From Mesorhizobium qingshengii (GTDB taxonomy: Bacteria; Pseudomonadota; Alphaproteobacteria; Rhizobiales; Rhizobiaceae), in contig NZ_FMXM01000010.1 of the NCBI RefSeq assembly GCF_900103325.1, forward strand, positions 186,001-250,000: a stretch of 64,000 nt of DNA, read 5' to 3'. The notes beneath the pieces were generated by a model that was not told the origin of the DNA, did no database searches, and saw nothing but the letters and a program-made list of their open reading frames with translations. Below, in pieces: positions 48,073 through 55,332 of the stretch (positions are counted from its first letter, which is position 1; every line of letters starts with the position of its first letter). The position numbers and the translations under genes were made by a program.

Positions 48073-48609
48073 CTATTTGGCGGGCGCGGCCGCCTGGGCT
48101 TCGCCGCCGAGATCTTTCTTGAACGTTTCGAAATCGACCTGCATGCCGTTGAAGATGGTGCTCCAGTGGCGTGATAGAGCGGCGATAGCGACGGCCTCCT
48201 CGATCTCGTCCTGCGTTGCGCCCGCCTGTTTTGCGCTCTCGGTGTCTTCCCAGATGCAATATTGGCAAGGAATCTGGGCGGAGACGGCGAGCGAGATCAA
48301 AGCCTTGACCTTCGGCGGCAGGGCGGTTTCGCTCGAGAACTGCAGGGCCTTCACCTCGGCCCAGGCGCCCGGCAGCGCTGCTTTCGAAACCTGATGGAGA
48401 AAGCTGGGCACCGAGCCGAGCGTCCGCTCGACGTCCTTGTAGGTGGCGTCGACCTCGGCTTGACCGGCCCAGCCTGAGCCCGATGACAACAATGTGGCGC
48501 AGACGAGCGTCGATGCGAACGCCGTTTGAAGGAAGCATCGCGACCGGCGCCGTCCGAGCTTGCCGTGGTGTGCGTTGGAAGCAACATGGGGGACTACGAA
48601 GGCGGACAT
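48073..48609 (-). CDS. Exported AhpD-like/carboxymuconolactone decarboxylase-family protein
   Basis: A 178-residue protein. The N-terminus holds GRRRSRCFLQTAFASTLV and ends SSGSGWAG, an export signal with twin arginines and possibly Tat-dependent. The AhpD motif is IPCQYCIWEDTESAKQAGA (Cys-x2-Cys; the third motif residue is Asp/Glu rather than His). GGAGAGAG precedes ATG 48609. It lies 87 nt after the ECF sigma gene on the same strand and is its likely target. Confidence 0.85.
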   Translation of the reverse strand: MSAFVVPHVASNAHHGKLGRRRSRCFLQTAFASTLVCATLLSSGSGWAGQAEVDATYKDVERTLGSVPSFLHQVSKAALPGAWAEVKALQFSSETALPPKVKALISLAVSAQIPCQYCIWEDTESAKQAGATQDEIEEAVAIAALSRHWSTIFNGMQVDFETFKKDLGGEAQAAAPAK

Positions 48610-48696
48610 GATCTCTCTCCTCTGTGGAACCATTCGAGTTGGCGCCCTGTGAAGGCCGCGTGCTCTAAGGAGTCACGGACGGGAGAAAAAGTTCGA

Positions 48697-49650
48697 TCAA
48701 TCGTCCTCGTTTCTGGGCGGACGCGGCGAAAGATGAAGATGCAAGCGTCGGGCCTTGCCGTCTCGCTGAAAGATCACCAGGACGATGCCCGGCGGGCAGT
48801 GGAATGGGTCTTCGGGCGGATTGATGAACCGTCCCTCGATGACGGTGACGTGGCTGGCGCTGAGAATGCGCTGTGGTTCGAGGCGGACGCCGGCTTCCGT
48901 GTCGGAGTCGACTTCCCCAGCAAGGAATGAGCGACCCAACACAGGTTCGCTTGATCCACGCACCAGGTGAAGGTCTTCCGCAAAGTGCCCGAGGAAGCGG
49001 TCGCGCTCGCCATGCCGGTTGAGTCCGTTGAAGATTTCGAAATAAAATTGTTGGCGCGAGCGGGACTGCGAGCGAGCGTCTGCGTCGACCAGGCCTGCCG
49101 TTTCGAGCAGCATCTCGGCCAGCTTGCGTTTGGCTTCTGACAAGCGGCTGCGAACCGTCCCGATCGGGACGGCCAGAATGGCGGCCAGTTCCTCATAGGA
49201 CTGATAGCTGCCGAAATAGCGCAACATGGCGGTAGCCTGCAGCGGCTCCGGAAGTTTGCGCAAGGCGTCCCAAACCCATTCGCGAAGCGCGGTCTTCTCC
49301 AGCTTTTCCTCGATGCTCGCGCGTTCGTCCGGGCGGTCGGGAATGTCGGCGGTCAAGATCTCGCGTCGTCTTCGACGCAATTGTTGCAGGCAACAGCGTT
49401 GCAGCACGGTTCGAAGCCAGCCACCGACGGCTTGCGGATCCTTGAGTTCACCGATGCGCCTTAGGGCGATCAGGAAAGTCTCATGCACGGCATCTTCGGC
49501 GTCCGATCCATAACCGAGCATGTTCAGCGCTGTCGCGTAGAGCCGCGCGCGATGGCGTTCCAGCAGCAGGCCGAGGCAACGACAATCGCCACCTTGAGCA
49601 GCAAGGGCCAGTTCGGCATCGTTCGGCGGGATATGAGTTTCGTAGCCCAT
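48697..49650 (-). CDS. ECF RNA polymerase sigma factor with SnoaL-like C-terminal domain
   Basis: About 317 residues. Region 2 is RLYATALNMLGYGSDAEDAV followed by HETFLIALRRI; region 4 is YFGSYQSYEELAAILAVPIG and TVRSRLSEAKRKLAEML. The last 120 residues (FEIFNGLNRHGERDRFLGHF, SASHVTVIEGRFINPP) form a SnoaL-like fold, as in ECF41/SigJ-type factors that need no anti-sigma. No anti-sigma gene is adjacent. The start is unsettled: ATG 49650, ATG 49665 or TTG 49707. An AhpD-like gene lies directly downstream. Confidence 0.88.
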   Translation of the reverse strand: MGYETHIPPNDAELALAAQGGDCRCLGLLLERHRARLYATALNMLGYGSDAEDAVHETFLIALRRIGELKDPQAVGGWLRTVLQRCCLQQLRRRRREILTADIPDRPDERASIEEKLEKTALREWVWDALRKLPEPLQATAMLRYFGSYQSYEELAAILAVPIGTVRSRLSEAKRKLAEMLLETAGLVDADARSQSRSRQQFYFEIFNGLNRHGERDRFLGHFAEDLHLVRGSSEPVLGRSFLAGEVDSDTEAGVRLEPQRILSASHVTVIEGRFINPPEDPFHCPPGIVLVIFQRDGKARRLHLHLSPRPPRNEDD

Positions 49651-49805
49651 GGATTGAAGATGCATCAACCGGCGAAAAAGTTCGAATGCTGGTTCAGGCT
49701 TCGTCAAGATCCGTGTTCTGCCGGCACCAGTTCACCAATGAGCTTTGAGCGGGCTTCGAATTGAGGTCAACCGTCGCTCCCCGATCTATGGCGTGCAGTG
49801 CGTCG

Positions 49806-50102
49806 TCACTTCACCTCCGCAACGACCGGCCCTGAAACGGGGTCCGTGAGACCAAGCTCGCCGCCAAGATCTTCAAGCAGATCGCGCATTGTATCCAGAA
49901 GGCCGATCATCTGCGGACGAGCCGCCGCGAGACTGTCCATGTCTTTCCACTCACCGATCACGCAGAAAGTGCGCTCGCCAGTCTTGATCAAGGCGCCCTT
50001 GATAAATCCCTTGGCCTTGAGGGAGACCCTCTCATGCGCTTCGACGAAAGCCTTTTCTTTGCCGGGCTTGGTTCGAAAGCGAACGACATTGTAGGCGGTC
50101 AT
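49806..50102 (-). CDS. Antibiotic biosynthesis monooxygenase (ABM)-domain protein
   Basis: A 98-residue dimeric ferredoxin-like protein: YNVVRFRTKPGKEKAFVEAH, then FIKGALIKTGERTFCVIGEW and DSLAAARPQMIGLLDTMRDL. The ABM fold is found in quinol monooxygenases and haem-degrading enzymes; the reaction here is unknown. It lies 38 nt after the methyltransferase gene on the same strand and is probably co-transcribed. Confidence 0.85.
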   Translation of the reverse strand: MTAYNVVRFRTKPGKEKAFVEAHERVSLKAKGFIKGALIKTGERTFCVIGEWKDMDSLAAARPQMIGLLDTMRDLLEDLGGELGLTDPVSGPVVAEVK

Positions 50103-50140
50103 GATTTCCTCCGATCAGTTCAATCAGTGATGAGCCGGCT

Positions 50141-51199
50141 TTATGGCCGAGCTTCCAGGACCATATTGAAAGGCGTCTCTGTGGCGCGGCGGAAACGGGT
50201 GAACCCTCCATTGGTCACGACCTTGCGTAGCTTTGCCTCGCCGGCCTGCGCACCGAGGCCGAGCCCGACCTCCTGCGAAAGGGATGCAGGCGTGCAGATG
50301 AAGGTTGAGGCGGCGTAGTAGATGCGGCCGACCGGATTGAGATTTGCCGATAGCTGATCGTTAGCGAAGGGTTCGACGATCATCCACGTGCCATCCGGCT
50401 TTAGGGCGTGACGCACATGTTTGGCCGCGCCCGCTGGATCGCCCATATCATGCAGGCAGTCGAAGAACGCGATGAGATCGTAGGTGCCGGGAAAGTCCTT
50501 TGCCGTCGCCACCTCGAACCGGGCATTGCCGGCAACGCCGGCCTCTTTGGCCGCCGTCCGCGCCCGCTCGATTGAAGGAGCATGGTAGTCGAAGCCGACA
50601 AAGCGTGAATTTGGGAATGCCTTGGCCATCAGCACCGTGGATGCGCCATGGCCACATCCGGCATCGGCGACGTCGGCCCCTTGCTCCAGCTTCTCGACGA
50701 CACCGTCGAGAGCGGGGAGCCAGGACCCGATCAGATTGGCGTTGTAACCCGGTCGGAAAAATCGCTCGGTGCCGCGGAACAGGCAGGTGCTATGATCGTG
50801 CCAGCCCAATCCCTTGCCCGAACGGAAGGCTTGCCTGACCTTCTCTTCGTCCAGCCATAAAGTCGATACAACCTCGAATGCGCCAGCCATGAAAGCGGGG
50901 CTGTCTTCATTGACGAAGACCTGTTCCTGTTCGGGACTGAGATAAAAGCTGTCGGTGGCTTCGTCATACTCGATGTAACCGGCAGCGGCTTGCGCCGAGA
51001 GCCATTCCCTCACGAGGCGTTCCTGCGTGTCAGTCCTGGCGGCGAGCTGCGCGGCGGTCATTCTCCCGCCCTCGCTCATCGCTGAAAACAGGCCCAGCCT
51101 GTCGCCTAGCAGCACCGCCGCCCCGGTCGTGATCGCGCCGAGATCGCCGACCATTTTTCCCAAAAGCGCGTCCAGCTTCTCTTGATTGGGTTCTGACAT
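50141..51199 (-). CDS. SAM-dependent class I methyltransferase with N-terminal winged helix
   Basis: A 352-residue protein. The N-terminal winged-helix/dimerisation domain (TGAAVLLGDRLGLFSAMSEG, TAAQLAARTDTQERLVREWL) is that of O-methyltransferases and related enzymes. The SAM motif I is VADAGCGHGASTVLMAKAFP, with FVGFDYHAPSIERA and HALKPDGTWMIVEPFAND further on. The substrate is unknown. It is divergent from a LysR gene across 185 nt and is followed by the ABM protein. Confidence 0.9.
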   Translation of the reverse strand: MSEPNQEKLDALLGKMVGDLGAITTGAAVLLGDRLGLFSAMSEGGRMTAAQLAARTDTQERLVREWLSAQAAAGYIEYDEATDSFYLSPEQEQVFVNEDSPAFMAGAFEVVSTLWLDEEKVRQAFRSGKGLGWHDHSTCLFRGTERFFRPGYNANLIGSWLPALDGVVEKLEQGADVADAGCGHGASTVLMAKAFPNSRFVGFDYHAPSIERARTAAKEAGVAGNARFEVATAKDFPGTYDLIAFFDCLHDMGDPAGAAKHVRHALKPDGTWMIVEPFANDQLSANLNPVGRIYYAASTFICTPASLSQEVGLGLGAQAGEAKLRKVVTNGGFTRFRRATETPFNMVLEARP

Positions 51200-51384
51200 C
51201 GGAATCTCCGCTTGGGCTAGAGCACTCCAAATACAAGCTGTGACGACGATATCCTGACGGCACCGATGCCATCCGTGGTCACATCACAGTGGACAGTTAT
51301 GCAAGTTTACCTAAGGATAGGAGTGGCCGATAATGCCGAGTTTTCATCGCAACGATCAAAACCAGGCATCGACGGGGGCATGTC

Positions 51385-52272
51385 ATGGAGATGCACGAAA
51401 TCCGATACTTTCTGGCCGCTTGCCAGACGCTGAATTTTCATCGTGCGGCCGAGCTGGTGCATGTCGGCCAACCAGCCTTGACCCGGGCCATTCAGAAGTT
51501 GGAAGGCGATCTCGGCGGCTATCTCTTCCGTCGCGAGAAAGGCCACGTCCAGCTAACTGATTTCGGGTGCCTCATGCGAACCCACCTTGAGGACGTATTC
51601 AAGCGGTCAGAAAGCGCAAAGCGCACGGCAAGAAGCTTTCTCACTCTTGAGGAAGCGCCTCTGACACTCGGCGTCATGTGCACGATCGGACCCATGCGCT
51701 TCGTAGGCTTTCTGAATGCCTTCCGGGACCTTCACCCGGGCATCGAAGTGACGGTGATCGAAGGCGCGGCGAACCATCTGGCGGACCTTTTGCTTGACGG
51801 CAAGCTGGACCTTGCGTTGGTCGCGCGGCCTGAGCCGTTCGATCGAAAGTTGAAAACGGAACCGGTTTATACCGAGCGTTTTGGCCTCGCGTTTTCGACA
51901 GGCCATCCATTTGAACTGCGCAACACGCTCCACCTTTCCGACGTCCGGGGGCAGGCCTACCTCGACCGCATCAACTGCGAATACAGCAATCACATCGACG
52001 AGCTTTGCAGGAGCCTCGGCATAGAGATCGAAAGTGCATATCGCAGTGAGCGCGAGGATTGGATTCTGGCGATGGTCGCGGCGGGAATGGGGGTCTGCTT
52101 CATGGCTGAATTCTCGGCCAGCCAGCCAGGCGTCTGCCACCGGCCAGTAGTCGATCCTGAAATCGTCCGCGAAGTGTCGTTGGTTACCGTCGCAGGGCGA
52201 TCACACTCGCCGGCGATTGATGCGTTTGCCAATGCAGTCCGGGACTATGATTGGAAAACCTCACTGACTTAG
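51385..52272 (+). CDS. LysR-family transcriptional regulator (paralogue group, member 4)
   Basis: A 295-residue regulator starting MEMHEIRYFLAACQTLNFHR. The HTH is AAELVHVGQPALTRAIQKLE, then RREKGHVQLTDFG. The effector domain repeats LTLGVMCTIGPMRFVGFLNA and SEREDWILAMVAAGMGVCFM, closest to member 1 (35694). It is divergent from the methyltransferase gene, which is the likely target. Confidence 0.93.
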   Translation: MEMHEIRYFLAACQTLNFHRAAELVHVGQPALTRAIQKLEGDLGGYLFRREKGHVQLTDFGCLMRTHLEDVFKRSESAKRTARSFLTLEEAPLTLGVMCTIGPMRFVGFLNAFRDLHPGIEVTVIEGAANHLADLLLDGKLDLALVARPEPFDRKLKTEPVYTERFGLAFSTGHPFELRNTLHLSDVRGQAYLDRINCEYSNHIDELCRSLGIEIESAYRSEREDWILAMVAAGMGVCFMAEFSASQPGVCHRPVVDPEIVREVSLVTVAGRSHSPAIDAFANAVRDYDWKTSLT

Positions 52273-52428
52273 CCACGGGCGCGGTAGCCCGTGAAGAAGA
52301 TCACTCGGGTCGCGATGCATGCACACGTTGTCGTGATGCTAAACCAGGCCCGTCGAAAAGCCTGAAGGCAGCCTTGATCGATCTAATGCTTGTGTTAGGT
52401 CGACGGGATCCCCTGCATGAGGACAGAC

Positions 52429-53772
52429 ATGGCCGGCAGATCGCGAAAATATCCCATGCTGCGGCGTTCGCGCGCCATGTGGGGCTCGCGGCGCGTCTGG
52501 CAGCCGCGGCTGGTGTTCTGGGCCGGTGCGGTCTCGATCGGCGTCATCAGCGTGCTGTTCGCGGTGCTGGCCGACAAGGCGCAGGCGCTGTTCCACGTCA
52601 TGATCGGCGATGATGGCGGCCGGCGCTTCTACCTGCCGCTCATCGTCACGCCGCTCGGCTTCGTGCTATGCGCCTGGCTGGCCCACGCCTTCTTTCCCGG
52701 CTCGCAAGGCAGCGGCATTCCGCAGGCTATCGCCGCCCGCCACCTGCGCGACGATGACGACCGGAGCCATATCCTGTCGCTGCGGCTCGTGATGGGCAAG
52801 ATCGCGCTCACCGTCATCGGCCTGTTCTGCGGCGCTTCCATCGGCCGCGAGGGGCCGACCGTGCAGGTTGGCGCATCGCTGATGCTGCAGGCGGCGCGCT
52901 GGGGCGGCATGGTGCAGGCGCGCGGATTGATCCTGGCAGGCTCGGCCGCGGGCATCGCTGCCGCCTTCAACACACCGCTGGCAGGCATCGTCTTTGCCAT
53001 CGAGGAGATGGGCCGCACCTACGAGGCGCGCACCAACGGGCTGGTGCTGACAGCTGTGATCCTGGCCGGTCTCGCCTCGCTCGGCCTGCTTGGCAACTAC
53101 ACCTATTTCGGTGTCTCGAAGGAAACGATCTCGTTTGCAGCCGAGTGGCCGCTGGTGATTGCCTGCGGTGTCATTGGCGGTGGTTTCGGTGCTTTATTTT
53201 CGCTGCTGGCTTTGAAGGCGACGCGGCGGATCCGGCGCTGGCACACGCACCAGCCGTTGCGACGCGCTTTGCTGGTGGCCGCCTTGTGCGGGCTTGCCGT
53301 GGCGGTGATCGGCATCGCGTCGGGCGGACTGACCTTCGGCACAGGTTACGTGCAGGCACGCGGCGCGGTCGAAGGCACGCCACTGCCAGGGTTCTTCTTT
53401 GCCGAAAAGTTCCTGGCCGGCCTGCTGTCGATGGTCTCGGGCATTCCCGGTGGCATCTTCGCGCCTTCGCTGGCGGTTGGCGCCGGCATCGGCAGTTCGC
53501 TTGGCCTGATCCTCGGCGCCAGCACAGGCGCGGCCGCGCTGCTAGGCATGGCCGGCTATTTCGCCGGCGTGGTTCAGGCACCGATGACGGCCTTCGTCAT
53601 CATCCTGGAGATGACCGGCAACCACGACAACGTCATCGCGCTTATGCTCGCGTCGATGTTGGGCTACGGCACCGCACGCATGATCTCGCACGAGCCGCTC
53701 TATCACGCATTGTCGCGGGTGTTTATCGCAGAAGCGATCAGGAGGCGCAGGGCAGAGGCCCTTCCGACATGA
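52429..53772 (+). CDS. CLC-family chloride channel/antiporter
   Basis: A 447-residue membrane protein with the ion-pathway motifs of CLC proteins: GSGIPQAIAA, GREGPTVQVGAS (gating Glu present), GIPGGIFAPSLAVGAGIG, and the helix R region. There are about 16 hydrophobic segments and no CBS domains. GAGGAC favours ATG 52429 over 52417. It exchanges Cl- for H+ or conducts Cl- in the inner membrane. The stop codon lies only 6 nt before the copy of the tRNA-Thr 3' end at 53779. Confidence 0.93.
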   Translation: MAGRSRKYPMLRRSRAMWGSRRVWQPRLVFWAGAVSIGVISVLFAVLADKAQALFHVMIGDDGGRRFYLPLIVTPLGFVLCAWLAHAFFPGSQGSGIPQAIAARHLRDDDDRSHILSLRLVMGKIALTVIGLFCGASIGREGPTVQVGASLMLQAARWGGMVQARGLILAGSAAGIAAAFNTPLAGIVFAIEEMGRTYEARTNGLVLTAVILAGLASLGLLGNYTYFGVSKETISFAAEWPLVIACGVIGGGFGALFSLLALKATRRIRRWHTHQPLRRALLVAALCGLAVAVIGIASGGLTFGTGYVQARGAVEGTPLPGFFFAEKFLAGLLSMVSGIPGGIFAPSLAVGAGIGSSLGLILGASTGAAALLGMAGYFAGVVQAPMTAFVIILEMTGNHDNVIALMLASMLGYGTARMISHEPLYHALSRVFIAEAIRRRRAEALPT

Positions 53773-53778
53773 TTGGGA

Positions 53779-53795
53779 CCTCTCTCGCAGCACCA
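53779..53795 (+). repeat. Putative att site: exact copy of the tRNA-Thr 3' end
   Basis: CCTCTCTCGCAGCACCA is identical to 12803-12819. Following bases (TTTCCCTTGAA, CGCTCA) resemble, with gaps, the flank of the tRNA gene (12825-12842). No tRNA body precedes it, so it is a fragment, as expected at the far end of an element integrated in the tRNA. Confidence 0.6.
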
Positions 53796-53872
53796 TCGTT
53801 TCCCTTGAACCGCTCATACTCTTTTCAATTGCAGCGCATCTCACTGCATACAGATAGTGAGCCTCCTGCTCG

Positions 53873-55138
53873 TTACCTTTGGCCGGCAAGCCTCGAGAGG
53901 CTACCCAGCAACATTGTTCTGTCTTTGCCGATCATCAGCACGCCGCTGTCAGGGGCCAGCAGCGCGGAGAACGGCAACATCGCCGCGCCGATCGGCGACG
54001 CCTCAGGGCCGAATTGCCCAGAAACGATTTCCGGCGCCACGATGCCGATGGCGCTGGTCCGGTTGAACTGGGTCTGCACCCTTGCCAACAGCTCGAGATG
54101 AATAGGCCGCGGCAGGATGCTGTCGAGAACGATCGCCTCGATGTCGATGACAGAGGTGATGGCGATGATCGCCTCGACCAGCGCGTTGGCGCAATCATCG
54201 ATCCATTCGAACAGTGGCTCGCGCGCTCCTGGCGGCAGCGGATCCAGTTCCCGAACACGATTGATCTCGATGCCGCGCGACTTGAGATGATTGACCAGCA
54301 CGTAGATCGAGGCGCGATGCAGCAGGCTCTGGTAGCGTGCCGGCTTGGCTGCCACCGAATCGAGGCTTGAAGGCGAGACCGGCAGCGGGCCGAGCGCGGC
54401 GCTGTTGCCATGCGGACCGGTATGAACCTTGCCGCCTTGCACCAGCCCGCCGCCGACGAAAGTGTCGATCGAGATATGCATGAAGTCGCGGAACCGTGCG
54501 CCGGCCCCCTGGATGAGTTCGGCCAACGCCGCCGATGACGCGTCGTTCTCCACGAAGACCGGGGTCTTCGGCCGGGTGGTGAAGAATGTCGTCAGGTCGA
54601 TCGCATCCCAGCGGCTGCCAAGATCATCGGGGAAGCCGAGCTCTTCGCTCCAGCCACCGAGGAAATAGGGCGAAGCAATGCCGACGCCGACGATGCTGGC
54701 ATCGCCAAGTCCGGCGACCACCTTGTCGAAATTGGCAAGCGACATATTTCCGGCCCTGAGCACCAGATCGGGGTCCGGAAACCGGTATTCGTGCGACTCG
54801 CGGGCACGCACCTCGCCGGCGAAGTCTACCAGCACGGCTTCCAGCGCACGCCGGCCGATCTTGATGCCGACGCTGTAGATCCGCTCCGGCGTGAGCCTGT
54901 AAAGTGTGGAAGGAGATCCGCGTTGCCCGAACCTTTTTCCCACTTGCTTTACGAAACCAGAGGACTCCAGCCCGTCAACAATGGTTGCGACAGCGGCCGG
55001 TGTCAGATTTGCGGCGCGCGCCAGGTCAGACTTGGAAGCCTCCTTCAGTCGGCGGATGGCATCGAGCACGAAACGCTCATTGTAATGCCGAACCTTGACA
55101 GAATTGCTGCCTTTTCCAGACAAAACCGGCGCCTCCAT
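53873..55138 (-). CDS. ROK-family transcriptional repressor
   Basis: A 421-residue regulator. The N-terminal winged helix is VLDAIRRLKEASKSDLARAA then LTPAAVATIVDGLESSGFVK; the sugar-kinase-like domain follows (VGIKIGRRALEAVLVDFAGE, VGVGIASPYFLGGW, VFVENDASSAALAELIQGAG). The usual CxCGxxGC zinc motif is absent (after GPHGNSAALG comes a Ser/Ala-rich stretch), so the DNA- or sugar-response may differ. It is divergent from the sugar importer operon and probably represses it. Confidence 0.9.
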   Translation of the reverse strand: MEAPVLSGKGSNSVKVRHYNERFVLDAIRRLKEASKSDLARAANLTPAAVATIVDGLESSGFVKQVGKRFGQRGSPSTLYRLTPERIYSVGIKIGRRALEAVLVDFAGEVRARESHEYRFPDPDLVLRAGNMSLANFDKVVAGLGDASIVGVGIASPYFLGGWSEELGFPDDLGSRWDAIDLTTFFTTRPKTPVFVENDASSAALAELIQGAGARFRDFMHISIDTFVGGGLVQGGKVHTGPHGNSAALGPLPVSPSSLDSVAAKPARYQSLLHRASIYVLVNHLKSRGIEINRVRELDPLPPGAREPLFEWIDDCANALVEAIIAITSVIDIEAIVLDSILPRPIHLELLARVQTQFNRTSAIGIVAPEIVSGQFGPEASPIGAAMLPFSALLAPDSGVLMIGKDRTMLLGSLSRLAGQR

Positions 55139-55332
55139 TCATTTTCTCACCAAGCCAGCCTGGCCGCCCACAGCTGTGAAGCTGCTGCGGTCGAGCCATT
55201 CCGACCGCGCTTGTGCGCGACACGACAGTGCCCGCCGGGACAATGGAAGTCAATTTTCCTGTTGCGGCCTTGGCCCATTTAATATAGCAAATTGAAAAAA
55301 TAACAATGACTGGATCATACTAGGGAGGAGAG
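55139..55332. promoter_or_regulatory. Divergent promoter region, ROK regulator and sugar importer
   Basis: The last 60 nt before the importer are clearly AT-rich (around 55275-55320, with TTTAATATAGCAAATTG), unlike the surroundings, and should contain its promoter and the ROK operator. No single -35/-10 pair stands out. GGGAGGAGAG directly before GTG 55333 is the ribosome site. Confidence 0.45.

Larger units (their letters stand above)
12820..53778. mobile_element. Putative 41-kb genomic island at tRNA-Thr (integrase not seen)
   Basis: The block is bounded on the left by the tRNA-Thr 3' end and on the right by an exact 17-nt copy of it. It holds accessory genes only: exporters, redox enzymes, LysR regulators, the bufferin-type operon and a chloride channel. 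Housekeeping genes flank it to the left. No integrase, excisionase, relaxase or transposase was found, so it may be an element that has lost its mobility genes, or one integrated in trans. Confidence 0.5.

Noticed and set aside
48680..49686. TCGAACTTTTTC repeated upstream of the AhpD-like gene and near the ECF gene start
   Set aside because: One copy may be coding and a 12-nt match between two such stretches can arise by chance; no promoter geometry supports it.
12820..53795. Integrase, transposase, relaxase or CRISPR array in the island
   Set aside because: I looked for recombinase (R-H-R-Y), DDE transposase and relaxase proteins and for regularly spaced repeats and found none.
55292..55321. 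TTGAAA - 18 nt - CATACT as promoter of the sugar importer
   Set aside because: The transcript would start inside or after the ribosome site, leaving no usable leader.
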